Of a stretch of DNA of 64,000 nt, positions 1 to 9,847 are shown piece by piece. The position numbers and the translations under genes were made by a program. Each line of letters opens with the position of its first letter. Positions within the stretch are counted from its first letter, which is position 1. The stretch spans positions 558,001 to 622,000 of the forward strand of contig CAWALU010000006.1 in the NCBI GenBank assembly GCA_963782985.1, written 5' to 3'. This stretch comes from CAVSWT01 sp963782985. GTDB taxonomy: Bacteria > Bacteroidota > Ignavibacteria > Ignavibacteriales > Ignavibacteriaceae. Below the pieces are notes generated by a model. It saw nothing but the letters and a program-made list of their open reading frames with translations, had not been told where the DNA came from and ran no database searches.

Positions 1-1
1 T

Positions 2-286
2 AATATGGCGGTTCCTTTAATCTCAGGGGCAGTTTTAATTATAATATTTATTTCAGAAGGTCTTATTGGATTAATTGCTCCGCTTACCCTTTTGTTCTAT
101 GGTCTGACTTTATATAATGCCAGCAAATTTACAATTGACGAAGTGAAATTTTTAGGGACTATGCAGATAGGGTTAGGATTAATCAACTCTTATTTTATTG
201 AATATGGCTTATTATTTTGGGCCATTGGCTTCGGAGTTTTGCATATCATATATGGAATTTATATGCATATCAGGTATGAAGGGTAA
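2..286 (+). CDS. Small integral membrane protein, C-terminal part (runs off window start)
   Basis: The frame is open to the left edge, so the ATG at position 5 may be internal and the true start lies outside the window. The visible ~93 residues are very hydrophobic with about three membrane segments and end in a short polar tail (HIRYEG). Its stop overlaps the start of the next gene (TAATG), so the two are translationally coupled. Small membrane proteins paired with a one-domain winged-helix regulator are common in Bacteroidota; the function of the membrane partner is not known. Function unassigned. Confidence 0.6.
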   Translation, partial: NMAVPLISGAVLIIIFISEGLIGLIAPLTLLFYGLTLYNASKFTIDEVKFLGTMQIGLGLINSYFIEYGLLFWAIGFGVLHIIYGIYMHIRYEG

Positions 287-588
287 TGTTTTCATTCGAT
301 CAGTTGAACAAGTTATTTGAAAGCCGAATAAGGTTAGGCATTATGTCGGCTTTAGCGGTAAACAATAAGCTCGATTTCAACTCTCTTAAAGAATATCTTA
401 ACGTTACGGATGGAAATCTGGCAAGTCACATTAAAGCATTGGAAAAAGAAAAATATATTAGCGTGGAAAAATCATTTATTAACAGAAAACCAAACACAAA
501 GTATTTTATAACGAAAGAAGGAAAAAAAGCTTTTGATAATCATCTCAAAGTGTTGGAAGAAATAATAAATAACAAAAATAAACTCTAA
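286..588 (+). CDS. Winged-helix transcriptional regulator, one-domain type
   Basis: A 100-residue protein that is almost entirely one winged-helix domain. Residues ~10-70 give the helix-turn-helix (LKEYLNVTDGNLASHIKALE) followed by a wing (SFINRKPNTKYFITKEGKKAF). This resembles the small MarR/ArsR-like HTH family often annotated as a transcriptional regulator or winged helix DNA-binding domain protein in Bacteroidota. The start ATG overlaps the stop of the upstream membrane gene by one base, so both form an operon, and the regulator probably responds to, or controls, the membrane partner. No ligand-binding domain is visible. Confidence 0.8.
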   Translation: MFSFDQLNKLFESRIRLGIMSALAVNNKLDFNSLKEYLNVTDGNLASHIKALEKEKYISVEKSFINRKPNTKYFITKEGKKAFDNHLKVLEEIINNKNKL

Positions 589-663
589 CTAAATTTTTTG
601 TCTCTTAACTTTGTTATGCAAAGTACTTTTAATTAAAAACCAAAATAACGAGAGGTAATTTTT

Positions 664-1212
664 ATGAATTCAGGTCGTAAATTCTATAAACAGATGACTG
701 TCATTTTACTGTTAACAGCGTTCTTATTGTTGATTCCCCTAATTGCAATGCAATTCACCGATGAGGTTAAATGGAGTTTTTTCGATTTTATAATTGCCGG
801 TTTTCTTCTAATAAGTACTGGACTTGCTTATGTGCTGCTATCGCAAAAGATGAATGCAACTATGTTTCGGGTGGCAGTGGGTATTGCTGTTGGTGCATCT
901 CTTCTACTAATTTGGGTTAATCTTGCTGTTGGTATAATAGGAAATGAAAACAACCCAGCCAACATTATGTATTACGGCGTGCCATTTATAGGAATTATTG
1001 GCGCCTTTATAGCTCATGGTCGGCCAAAAGGAATGTCAACCACATTATTCATTATGGCCGCTGTTCAAATAATAATTTTTTTGATTGCGATATTTATTTT
1101 GGAACCACATGGCGATGTAAAAAGCACATCCTTTTTCGTGATTGGGCATATTTTTTTCGCAATGTTGTTTGTCAGTTCGGGTTTGTTGTTTCGTAAGGCT
1201 GCAATTGATTAA
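664..1212 (+). CDS. Polytopic membrane protein of unknown function
   Basis: 182 residues with about five to six hydrophobic segments (starting around residues 11-29, 39-60, 68-90, 102-115, 127-146 and 157-175). A purine-rich site (CGAGAGG) lies upstream of the ATG. I recognise no catalytic motif. The even spacing of short helices resembles small hypothetical membrane proteins next to HTH regulators in Bacteroidota. It follows the winged-helix gene by 75 bases and may belong to the same transcription unit. Function unassigned. Confidence 0.65.
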   Translation: MNSGRKFYKQMTVILLLTAFLLLIPLIAMQFTDEVKWSFFDFIIAGFLLISTGLAYVLLSQKMNATMFRVAVGIAVGASLLLIWVNLAVGIIGNENNPANIMYYGVPFIGIIGAFIAHGRPKGMSTTLFIMAAVQIIIFLIAIFILEPHGDVKSTSFFVIGHIFFAMLFVSSGLLFRKAAID

Positions 1213-1285
1213 CTAAAGACTTTAATAGAACAATGATTTGGATTAGAACTTATAAAAATAATTGAAGTAGACTTACTAAAAAGCT

Positions 1286-2219
1286 TTAGGGAATAATTTG
1301 TTCTTCTTTTAACCAATCAATGCAGGCTTTAGTCCAATTGGAAACAGTTCCCATATTTTTGGCAAGCCCAAATCCGTGTCCGCCGTTTTCGTAAATATGG
1401 AGTTCAGAGGGGATATTAAATTTTTTAAGAGCCAAAAAATAATTTATACTATTTTCAACCGGCACTGATTTATCATCTTCAGCACAGACTAAAAAAGCGG
1501 GTGGAGTTCTTTCATTAACTTGGAGTTCGTTAGAAAAATACTGAATAGTTTTTTTATCCGGGTTTACACCCAACAAATATTTTCTCGAACCTGCATGTGT
1601 AATTTCATTCTTCATAGAAATTACCGGATAAATTAATATTGAAAAATTGGGGCGAGCATTGGTAGTATCCGAATCATAAACAACGTCATCAAAATGCACG
1701 CTTAATGTTGACGCAAGATGTCCGCCAGCAGAAAAACCCATAACTCCTATTTTATTCGGATCGATTCCATATTTATTTGCACTGCGTCTAATTATTCTTA
1801 TAGATTCTTGTGCATCCTGTAAAGGACCAATACTTTTGTTTTTCATTGTTAAATCATTTGGCAATCTATATTTTAAAACAAAAACAGTTATTCCAAAATT
1901 ATTAAGCCATTCAGCTATCGGATCACCTTCTTTTGAAATAGCAAGCCTTTCGTAACCTCCTCCGGGACAGATTATAACGGCTGTTCCATTTGTAATTTTT
2001 TTCTTAGGTTTAAAGACAGTTAAAGTGGGATTTATAACATTCTTTACTCTCGGTTCATTATTGTTTATATAAAATATTTCTTCTTGAATCGTATCATTTT
2101 TAATTGAACCAGGAATATTTCCATTCCAAATATCAATAACATTATTTTGAGCAATTGAAGATGTACTGGTTAGAATTAAATATTAATAATAATATGTTTT
2201 TATTTAAAAGAATTAACAT
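1286..2219 (-). CDS. Secreted alpha/beta-hydrolase esterase, start region frameshifted
   Basis: An intact minus-strand frame runs from about 2182 to 1286 and encodes a complete esterase fold: oxyanion-hole region CPGGGYERLA, nucleophile elbow GFSAGGHLAS, an Asp in DDKSVP and a His in GGHGFGL. This matches the acetyl-xylan-esterase-like/BD-FAE group of carbohydrate esterases. The frame has no ATG at its start. An ATG at 2219, seven bases after the stop of the kinase gene, opens a signal-peptide-like stretch (MLILLNKNILLLIF) that joins the esterase frame (ILTSTSSIAQ) if one indel is allowed near 2185. A caller using the TTG at 1864 would lose about 100 residues including the oxyanion-hole motif. 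It is the last gene of the 6728-1286 operon. Substrate unknown; a pectin acetyl ester is a guess from context. Confidence 0.75.
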
Positions 2220-2226
2220 TAAATAT

Positions 2227-4587
2227 TTATTCTTTTACAGATTTTTTGAATTCTTCATATTTAAGTTTTGCAGAAGCCAAAGCTTTTTTAAATTCAGTAT
2301 CATTTCTAACTGGATCTAAAAAAGAATCTTTTAACATATAGGGATAACAAAAGTAGCCCCCATCAATAGCTCTTTTAAAAGCCTGACGCAATTTTTTTCT
2401 TCACCATAAAGACCGTATAAATTGGCGTAATTATAAATCTGCTCGGCATCAAAAACATTTGATGTTTCCAATTTTTTAAGCGCCTTCAGACCCTCGAATT
2501 TGTTTCCCTTAATAAAATTGAGCATAGATTTTGCCCATAGACCCAAAGTGCCGTTCGCCTCTATTTCAATTACCTTTTTAAAATATGCCGCATGCCGAAT
2601 CTTTTTTGTTTTGCTTTAAATAAATTTGACCTTGAAAAGCCGTACTGTAGGGCGATCCTTTATCAAGATTTAAAGCTTCAAACGCTTTTTGCAATTTATT
2701 CTGATACAAATAGGTAACGCCTATAGAACGAAACCTTACGTTGGAAGGATCTAATTTAAGCGCTGTTTCCATTTCAAAAGCCGATTTATCCAACAACCCT
2801 GTATATCTATAATTATATCCAAGCCAAAAATGTGCTTCAGCTTTATTTGGATTTATTTTTAAAGCCCGTCTTATTAATTCTACTGCCTTCAAAGTTTTGC
2901 CTGTTTCTGTATATATCGCTGAAAGATTTCCTAATGCGGAGAGGGATTCACCATTTATAGAGAGAGCCTTTTCGTATGCAATTTCAGCGTCTTTTAATTT
3001 TTCCCTTTCTGATAAATCGTAAGTTGCAAGAGTGTGATAGCGATATCCTAACTCAGAATACGCAGGCGAAAAAAGAGAATCTATTTGTAATGATTTTTTT
3101 AATAACTCAATGGCCGTAAAATTTCCATCATTGCTAACGGGATATGCTACAGCCCGCAAAAAATATTCGTAGGCTAAAGGATCATTTGAAATATCTTTAG
3201 GTTTAATTAAAGTTTTTCCGGATGTAAATTCCAATTTTAAACCGGTGACAACCTTTTCTGATGCTATATCTTGAATTTTAAAAGCGTTCAAATATTTTTC
3301 TTCTATTCCCTCATGCCATATTAAATTATTTGTCCGCGTATCTACTAATTCTAAATTGAGTCGAATTTTGCCTAATTCTTTTTGAAAACTTCCTGAGAGG
3401 ATATACTCTACATTTAATTGCTGAGCAACTTCTGCCGGGTCAACTACTTTATTTTGATATTTACGAATAGCGCTGGAAGGACGTACTAGCACATCTTTTA
3501 CATACGCAAGTGAATTTATAATTTGATCAGCTAAAGCAAAACTTAAAAAATCAACATCAGGGTTATTATTAATATTCGTAAAGGGAAGTACCGCAATTCT
3601 TTTTATCGATATACTTTCAGAATTTATATCTGATTTATTATTAATTAAAAAATTCCAAACTGAAAAAGCAGCAATCATAAAAACTATTACAGACACAGAA
3701 ATTATAAATGTTTTTTTCTTATTATTTGAATTAGTATTTATTATATCACGTTCAGCAGTCAATTCTTGCATTTTATTAATTGACTGCAGCTCTTCCAAAA
3801 TTTCATCGGAATTATTATATCTTTTTTCTTTTTCTTTGGCAAGACATGCTTCCACTATTGAAATTAATTTAGCGGGAATATCTTCCCTAAAAGCTGAAAC
3901 CGGCTTTTCTTTTTCGCTAATTATTGAGTAGGAAATTGCCTGGTCGTATTCGCCGGTAAATGGTAGCTCACCCGTTATCATTTCATACAACACAATTCCG
4001 AATGACCAAACATCTGTCCGCTGGTCAATTTCTTCTCCCTTTAATTGTTCAGGCGACATATAAGGCGTAGTGCCCGCTGTAGATTCGGATGCAGCAGCAT
4101 ATTTTACACCTTTTATTTGAGCAAGTCCAAAATCCATTACTTTAATTTTATTTTCATTTGTAACTAAAATATTTGAAGATTTTATATCTCTATGTACTAT
4201 TCCTTTCCTATGTGCGGCTTGTAGACCTTCGGCTATTTGAATTGCATAATTTATTATTTCATCGGTTTGCAGGGGATTAACACTTTCACCCTTTACAATT
4301 TCTTTTAATTCTTTTCCTTCAACATATTCCATTACTATAAAAGTTTGCTCTTCAGTTTCTTCAATAGAATAAATTGTAGCTATATTAGGATGATTCATTG
4401 AAGCAGCCGCCTTTGCTTCAATCTTAAATCTTTCTTTTTCTTCAGAATCATTAGAAATATGGCGAGGTAGAAATTTTATGGCAACTTTTCTCTCGAGTTT
4501 AGAATCCATGGCAAGATAGACAATGCCCATTCCCCCTTCTCCGAGCTTCTCTAAAACTTTATAATGAAGAATCAAAGAGTTTATCAT
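2227..4587 (-). CDS. Ser/Thr protein kinase with membrane segment, TolB/FlgO-like domain and TPRs (two frameshifts in the tail)
   Basis: Residues ~8-265 form a Hanks-type kinase: glycine loop LGEGGMGIVY, catalytic VAIKF lysine, HRDIKSSN loop, DFG, and TTPYMSPEQL before the P+1 region. One membrane helix (~295-315) separates it from an extracytoplasmic part: a FlgO/TolB-N-like domain beginning IAVLPFTNINNN (~325-455), then tetratricopeptide repeats. The intact frame stops at 2578. Translation resumes in a second frame (AYFKKVIEIEANGTLGLWAK) after one extra base near 2590, and again in a third frame (ending EEFKKSVKE at 2227) after loss of one T from the run at 2373-2376. Full length is about 785 residues. 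It starts one base after the ABM gene stop. Known family role: phosphorylation of cytoplasmic targets in response to signals sensed outside; the signal here is unknown. Confidence 0.88.
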
Positions 4588-4588
4588 T

Positions 4589-5347
4589 TTATTTGTTAAA
4601 ACTTTTTCCGGTTACTAAATTGTAGTGTTCAACTTTTAAATCTTCCGTTGTTTGAACTTTCGCATTGAAATCTTTTTCCAGCGACATTTTCCATAAATAA
4701 AACTGGGAAAATGTATGTCTAATTTTTTCAACCAGCTCCTCGTATTTTCCGCTTGCCTCATAATCATCAGCGTCTTTTTTATTATCCCAAATTGTTAAAG
4801 AAATAAATTCGTCATCTTTATTTATACTTTCAATTAAATAAACATATCGGCAGCCATTAACGAGTTTTAATCCTGGAATAATAACATTCGTGTAAATATT
4901 TTTAAATTCACCTACTTTTCCTTCTTGTATTTTTGCAGAAACAATTCTTACGAAAAAGTTAGTATCGCTCAAATTAAAATCCTTATTAATATTACTATGA
5001 GCTTTAACCGAATATTTTTTTATTTCAGGTTCCTCATTTACCGGCTTGTATTCAAGTTCCATGTTGTCAGATAATTGTATTTTCCATTCGTTTGATTCTG
5101 ACAGATATGGTTTTGCTTTATCAAAAAGATTTTTAAAAACTCCCTGCTTTTCATAATTTTCCGCCTGAAATAAAGTTTGCCAAAAAGTTAGTGAAATAAA
5201 TTCATTATTTACCTGCGAGCTAATTAGACCGGCAAATAAGCATCCTGGCATCTCTTGCAATTTGGGAAAGATTGTATCTTTATAAAAGGACTTAAAATCA
5301 TCGACTGATTTTGAATTAACTTTTAGCTGCAAAAATCGCATAAACAT
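4589..5347 (-). CDS. Tandem ABM-domain (antibiotic-biosynthesis-monooxygenase-like) protein
   Basis: 252 residues with two homologous ~95-residue halves. Half one has RFLQLKVNSKSVDDFKSFY, GCLFAGLI and FISLTFWQ; half two repeats the pattern with RIVSAKIQEGKVGEFKNIY, GCRYVYLI and FISLTIWD. This is the ferredoxin-like ABM fold, used both by small monooxygenases/heme oxygenases and by non-catalytic sensor-like proteins. No signal peptide is seen. A site reading AGAAAGGAAA sits upstream of the first ATG, supporting the start at 5347. It lies between a SpoIIE phosphatase and a Ser/Thr kinase in one operon, so a signalling or accessory role is as likely as an enzyme role. Confidence 0.8.
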   Translation of the reverse strand: MFMRFLQLKVNSKSVDDFKSFYKDTIFPKLQEMPGCLFAGLISSQVNNEFISLTFWQTLFQAENYEKQGVFKNLFDKAKPYLSESNEWKIQLSDNMELEYKPVNEEPEIKKYSVKAHSNINKDFNLSDTNFFVRIVSAKIQEGKVGEFKNIYTNVIIPGLKLVNGCRYVYLIESINKDDEFISLTIWDNKKDADDYEASGKYEELVEKIRHTFSQFYLWKMSLEKDFNAKVQTTEDLKVEHYNLVTGKSFNK

Positions 5348-5423
5348 TTTTGTTTTTCCTTTCTTAGCCCATTAAAATTTCGTCTGAGTTAAGCCATAAA
5401 ACTGAAAAGTTGACTTGTGAATT

Positions 5424-6728
5424 TTAATTTTCTCTTTTAATTACAATCAAAGTCATATCATCCATTTGAAGAGAGTTCTCAGAAAAAGTGTTTACTTCAT
5501 TTAAAATTATTTCAATTAATTTTTCCGCTGATTCGTTTTTATAGTTAAGAATTATTTCCTTCAGTCTTGATTCACCAAACTCTTCCTCTATTCTGTTCAT
5601 AGCTTCCGTTATTCCATCGGAAAATAAAACAAGAATTTCCCCAATATTAATTGGGAATGTTTCTTCTTCAAATATGACTGAATCAACCACACCGGCAACC
5701 ATTCCGCCGGTTGACAACCTATTCAGATCATTATTTGCAGAAAAATGGAAGGGTTCATTATGTCCGGCATTGCAATAAGTTATTTCACTTGTATGTGTGT
5801 TTAAAATGGCATAAAAAAGAGTTGCAAATTTAGTGGGGGAAGTATTATGAAAAAGAATTTCATTGGCAAAAGAAACACAATCTTTGCAAGGGCGGTCAAG
5901 TTTTGTTTGCCCGCGCAGAGACGCCTGAAGATTTGCCATTAATATTGCGGCTGGAATTCCCTTGCCGGAAATATCAGCAATACAAAAAGCAATTCTACTT
6001 TCATCAATCTTTATAAAATCAAAATAGTCACCCCCGACATCTTTAGCTGGAATGCTTTTTCCGGCAATTTGATATCCTATTGCAATTGGTGAAGTTTTGG
6101 GTAATAGGTTTATTTGAATTTCATAGGCAAGCCGCATTTCTTCCTGCAGATGCATCAGAGACTGTTCTTCATGGTAGAGGCGTGCATTTTCTATTACCTG
6201 CGCTGACTGCGCAGCGATAATTCCTAATAGTCTTTGGTCATTATTTGAAAAACCGGATTCTGTTTTTTTATTAAATACTGTTAGCAGCCCAATCATTTTT
6301 CCTTTCACAATCATCGGCACGCTCAGTAAAGAGTGAATGGGAAAATCTTCATGAGTCAAATATTGAAATCGATTATCATTTTCAAGATTGTTTATAAGGA
6401 GGGGCGTTTTATTTTTTAACATCCATCCGGTTAATTGTGAATCAAAGCGAAAAGGTAAAATACTTGAAACTGAATCCTGTTTTCTAACCATAGTGCGAAA
6501 AGGTCTGTTTTGATCTTTTTCATCCATAAGCATAACCACCCCCTGCTCCACCTTTATATTTTTCACACACTTTCTAACGATGAGATCGATTATTTGTTCT
6601 AAAGGCTGGGTTGATGAAATGGCTGTGGATATTTCGTTCAGCGCTGATAATTCTTCTATTGCAGTTCTCAGCCGCCTATTTTCTTCTTCAAGTTTTATAT
6701 AAGATTCTGATTTTCCCGGAGTATCCAT
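5424..6728 (-). CDS. GAF-domain SpoIIE/RsbU-type Ser/Thr phosphatase
   Basis: 434 residues. A short N-terminal coiled coil leads to a GAF domain (~25-185; HSLLSVPMIVKGKMIGLLTVFNK is the central segment), a linker helix (LMHLQEEMRLAYEIQINLLP), and a PP2C-like SpoIIE domain (~205-432). Metal-binding aspartates are visible in KDVGGDYFDF, CIADISGKGIPAAILMA, LFSDGITEAMN and MDDMTLIVI. Such enzymes dephosphorylate anti-sigma-factor antagonists or other phosphoproteins in partner-switching systems. It is first gene of the minus-strand operon with the ABM protein, kinase and esterase, and faces uxaC across a 332-base divergent region. The pairing of phosphatase and kinase suggests one phosphosignalling unit. 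Confidence 0.9.
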   Translation of the reverse strand: MDTPGKSESYIKLEEENRRLRTAIEELSALNEISTAISSTQPLEQIIDLIVRKCVKNIKVEQGVVMLMDEKDQNRPFRTMVRKQDSVSSILPFRFDSQLTGWMLKNKTPLLINNLENDNRFQYLTHEDFPIHSLLSVPMIVKGKMIGLLTVFNKKTESGFSNNDQRLLGIIAAQSAQVIENARLYHEEQSLMHLQEEMRLAYEIQINLLPKTSPIAIGYQIAGKSIPAKDVGGDYFDFIKIDESRIAFCIADISGKGIPAAILMANLQASLRGQTKLDRPCKDCVSFANEILFHNTSPTKFATLFYAILNTHTSEITYCNAGHNEPFHFSANNDLNRLSTGGMVAGVVDSVIFEEETFPINIGEILVLFSDGITEAMNRIEEEFGESRLKEIILNYKNESAEKLIEIILNEVNTFSENSLQMDDMTLIVIKREN

Positions 6729-7060
6729 TTTTTCCTTTAAAGATGAAAAATATTTTAGGGGAAGAAACCGAAGTAATTTAATAAATTATAATTAAAATAA
6801 TGAGGAATAAATGAATGTTATAAAACTTAGACCTGACCGCGTATTTAATTTTACTATCTCTTTTAATAATTATTGAAATATAATATACCTGGCGTTACTT
6901 GACTTATAAATATTTTTTTTGCAAATTAAGCAGCGATAAATGTATCGGTTACTTAATCGGTTAAGTAAACTTGGAAAATGTGAGTTGTGTGGCGAAGCTG
7001 TATAAAAGATAATTCCAATTTTCAGCCCAACTAAATTATTACATAAATAAATTAACAAAC
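6729..7060. promoter_or_regulatory. Divergent promoter region between the signalling operon and uxaC
   Basis: 332 bases, very AT-rich, containing no convincing gene. The short minus-strand frame that runs through it overlaps the start of uxaC and has no family resemblance. It must hold the promoters of the minus-strand phosphatase operon and of uxaC, and it contains the palindrome listed at 6949-6968. I could not assign -35/-10 boxes with confidence. Confidence 0.5.
6949..6968. promoter_or_regulatory. Putative LacI-family operator upstream of uxaC
   Basis: The sequence TTACTTAATCGGTTAAGTAA is an even-length inverted repeat with 8-base arms (TTACTTAA and TTAAGTAA) that match perfectly around a TCGG centre. 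LacI/GalR-family operators are typically even palindromes with a central CG. It lies 92 bases upstream of the uxaC ATG in the divergent region. A LacI-family regulator is encoded in the same locus at 36364. No second copy was found by eye upstream of the other pectin genes, so regulon-wide use is not shown. Confidence 0.55.
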
Positions 7061-8515
7061 ATGATATCAAATAAAATTTCAGAAAAAACAAACTCCTTTT
7101 TAACTTCAAACTTTTTGTTTACTAATAATACAAGCGAATATTTGTATCATACTTACGCCGCCGGGCTTCCCATAATTGATTATCATAATCATCTTCCAGT
7201 AAATGAAATTGCCGCAAATAAAAAATTTGAAACTATTACCGAAGTTTGGCTTAAGGGCGATCACTATAAATGGCGGGCTATGCGCGCTAACGGAGTGGAT
7301 GAAAAATTTATTACCGGTAATTCGAGCGATTGGGAAAAATTCAAAGCTTGGGCTGAAACTGTTCCGGACACTGTTAGAAATCCTTTGTATCATTGGACTC
7401 ACATGGAACTTCAAAAACCCTTCGGAATTGAAAACACGCTTTTAAATAGAGACACCGCCAAAGAAATTTATGACCATTGCAATCAACTTTTACAAAAAGA
7501 TGAGTTTAGTACAAAAGGTTTGTTGAAGCAATTTAATGTAGAAGTTGTTTGCACTACAGACGATCCGCTTGATAATTTAGAGCATCACCAGAAAATTAAA
7601 AAGGATCATAATTCAAATATTAATGGATATAGAAATTTAAAAGTTTATCCAGCTTTTCGTCCCGACAAAGGAATGGCGGTGGAAAACCTTTCTCAGTTTC
7701 ATAATTGGTTTAATCGTTTGCAGGAAGTAACGAACATCGGAATTAATAATTTTAAAAAGTATTTGGACGCCTTAAAAATGCGTCATGATTTTTTTCATGA
7801 AAATGGCTGCCGATTGTCAGATCACGGAATTGAAACTGCTTACGCTGATGATTACACTTCGCCTGAAGTTGAAAATATTTTTCAAAAAATATTAACATCA
7901 AATAAATTATCAGTTGAAGAAATATTAAAATTCAAATCAGCGATGCTTTATGAATTTGGTTTGATGGATAACGAAAAAAAATGGGCTCAGCAATTTCATA
8001 TCGGCGCATTAAGAAATAATAATACAAGAATGTTCAATAAACTTGGCGCTGACACCGGTTATGATTCAATAGGTGATTTTGAAGTTGCAATTCCGCTTTC
8101 AAAATTTCTAAATAAATTAGATGAAGAAGATAATCTAGCTAAAACAATTCTTTATAATCTCAATCCGCGCGACAATGAAGTTTTTGCCACAATGATTGGA
8201 AATTTTCAAGACGGCACAATTCCCGGCAAACTGCAATACGGCAGCGGCTGGTGGTTTTTAGATCAGAAGGACGGAATTGAAAAACAGTTAAATGCTTTAT
8301 CAAACATGGGCTTGCTAGCCAGATTTGTAGGGATGCTAACTGATTCCAGAAGTTTCCTATCCTTTTCCCGGCATGAATATTTTAGAAGAATACTTTGTAA
8401 TATTATTGGTGAAGATATTGAAAAAGGACTTATTCCAAATGACGAAGAATTAATTTCACCGCTTATTAAAAACGTTTCTTACTACAACGCTAAAAATTAT
8501 TTTAATTTCGTTTAA
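7061..8515 (+). CDS. uxaC: Glucuronate/galacturonate isomerase (uronate isomerase)
   Basis: 484 residues matching uronate isomerase over its length (family usually ~470). Catalyses D-galacturonate to D-tagaturonate and D-glucuronate to D-fructuronate, the first cytoplasmic step of uronate use. Amidohydrolase-fold signatures are visible: the metal-binding DYHNHLP near the N-terminus, VCTTDDPLDNL around residue 165, and the C-terminal LTDSRSFLSFSRHEYFRRIL. First gene of the long plus-strand pectin region, with a probable LacI-type operator upstream. Its partner for the next step is UxaE at 42035. No signal peptide, as expected for a cytoplasmic enzyme. Confidence 0.95.
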   Translation: MISNKISEKTNSFLTSNFLFTNNTSEYLYHTYAAGLPIIDYHNHLPVNEIAANKKFETITEVWLKGDHYKWRAMRANGVDEKFITGNSSDWEKFKAWAETVPDTVRNPLYHWTHMELQKPFGIENTLLNRDTAKEIYDHCNQLLQKDEFSTKGLLKQFNVEVVCTTDDPLDNLEHHQKIKKDHNSNINGYRNLKVYPAFRPDKGMAVENLSQFHNWFNRLQEVTNIGINNFKKYLDALKMRHDFFHENGCRLSDHGIETAYADDYTSPEVENIFQKILTSNKLSVEEILKFKSAMLYEFGLMDNEKKWAQQFHIGALRNNNTRMFNKLGADTGYDSIGDFEVAIPLSKFLNKLDEEDNLAKTILYNLNPRDNEVFATMIGNFQDGTIPGKLQYGSGWWFLDQKDGIEKQLNALSNMGLLARFVGMLTDSRSFLSFSRHEYFRRILCNIIGEDIEKGLIPNDEELISPLIKNVSYYNAKNYFNFV

Positions 8516-8572
8516 CAGCCCTTATGTCTTTACTGCCATAAATTATTATTTGAATTTATCAAAGGAGTTTGT

Positions 8573-9847
8573 ATGAGAGTAATGTCTCTACTAAAAAACA
8601 TTTCAATAGCTATTATTTTATTAGCTACTGCAAATTTTGGTCAGGGGATTGTTAAGGGAACGATTACAGATTCACTTTCCGGTGAAAAATTAGTGGGCGC
8701 TAATGTTTTTTTTACCGGCACTTCAATAGGCAGCGCAACAAATCTTGAAGGGGAATATAGAATTGCAAATGCTCCTTTGGGAAATCAAACACTAAAAATT
8801 ACTTACATTGGTTATCGATCAAAGGAACTTCAGATTAATGTAAAGGATGATCAAACGGTTCAGGTGGATATAAATTTAAATGCCGATATTATTGAAGGTG
8901 AAACTGTAGTTGTAACGGGGCAAGCCCAAGGTCAGGTGGCGGCAATAAACCAGCAGTTATCTTCCAACACAATTATCAATGTTATTTCAGAACAGAAAAT
9001 TCAAGAACTTCCAGATGCGAATGCCGCTGAATCTATTGGTCGTCTGCCTGGCGTTTCTTTAACGCGCTCAGGCGGTGAAGCAAGCAAAGTAGTGTTGCGA
9101 GGCATGAGCGATAAATATACAGCTGTAACTTTGGATGGAGTAAGAATTCCTTCCACCGATGCGCTGGGAAGAGGAATTGATTTAAGCGCTATTGCTCAAA
9201 GCTCTTTAGCTGGTATTGAATTATATAAAGCGTTAACTCCTGATAAAGACGCTGATGCAATTGCGGGAAGCATAAATTTGGTAACCAAAAAAGCTCCCTC
9301 GCTTCGTGAAATAAGAGCAACTCTTAAAGGCGGTTATAATGATTTAACCAACTCAGCAAAGCAATATGATTTTTCTTTAAAGTATGGTGAAAGGTTTTTT
9401 GAAGATTTATTGGGTGTACAATTAAACGGTAATCTAGAAAATAAAATTAGGAGCAACGAAATAGCTGATATTGAATACAGCCAAAATAATGTTGAGCATA
9501 CTTATTTTATTGATGAGTTTAGACTTAGCTATACGGATGAAATTAGGAAAAGAAACGGCTTAAATTTAATTCTTGATTTTAATACCCCTGACGACGGAAA
9601 TATAAAATTTAATAATTCTTTCAACAGCACAAAGCGAGATTACATTACTCACTCCAGAGATTACCCCAACGGCGGCGGTGAAACTCAATATCAGGGCGGG
9701 GTTACTTATATTTTCCGCGATAGGGAACAAGAAATAAAAACTTTCAGCAGCGCTTTAACTGGGAATAATAATCTTTTCGGTTTAAAGTTAATTGGAGTTT
9801 ATCCTTTGCTCAATCCAATACAGAATATCCTTATGATTATCAATTAG
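8573..9847 (+). CDS. TonB-dependent receptor, N-terminal part (frameshift at ~9790)
   Basis: Outer-membrane import receptor. A signal peptide (MRVMSLLKNISIAIILL) is followed by a carboxypeptidase-D-regulatory-like domain (GIVKGTITDSLSGEKLVGAN to about residue 105) and the plug (~125-240; SIGRLPGVSLTRSGGEASKV, then DALGRGIDLSAI), then the first barrel strands. The site CAAAGGAG precedes the ATG. The frame is lost at about 9790: restoring one A to the AA of TTAATTGG gives LKLNWSLSFAQSNTEYPY and continues in the frame of the next entry. The last ~18 residues of this frame (from IGVYPLL) are therefore spurious. Context suggests uptake of pectin oligosaccharides; there is no SusD partner. Confidence 0.9.
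   Translation: MRVMSLLKNISIAIILLATANFGQGIVKGTITDSLSGEKLVGANVFFTGTSIGSATNLEGEYRIANAPLGNQTLKITYIGYRSKELQINVKDDQTVQVDINLNADIIEGETVVVTGQAQGQVAAINQQLSSNTIINVISEQKIQELPDANAAESIGRLPGVSLTRSGGEASKVVLRGMSDKYTAVTLDGVRIPSTDALGRGIDLSAIAQSSLAGIELYKALTPDKDADAIAGSINLVTKKAPSLREIRATLKGGYNDLTNSAKQYDFSLKYGERFFEDLLGVQLNGNLENKIRSNEIADIEYSQNNVEHTYFIDEFRLSYTDEIRKRNGLNLILDFNTPDDGNIKFNNSFNSTKRDYITHSRDYPNGGGETQYQGGVTYIFRDREQEIKTFSSALTGNNNLFGLKLIGVYPLLNPIQNILMIIN

Noticed and set aside
6870..7109. Short minus-strand frame overlapping the uxaC start
   Set aside because: No family resemblance; it overlaps a strong gene and the operator region.
7106..7445. Short frames on both strands inside uxaC
   Set aside because: Shadows of the uxaC codons; composition and length typical of chance frames.
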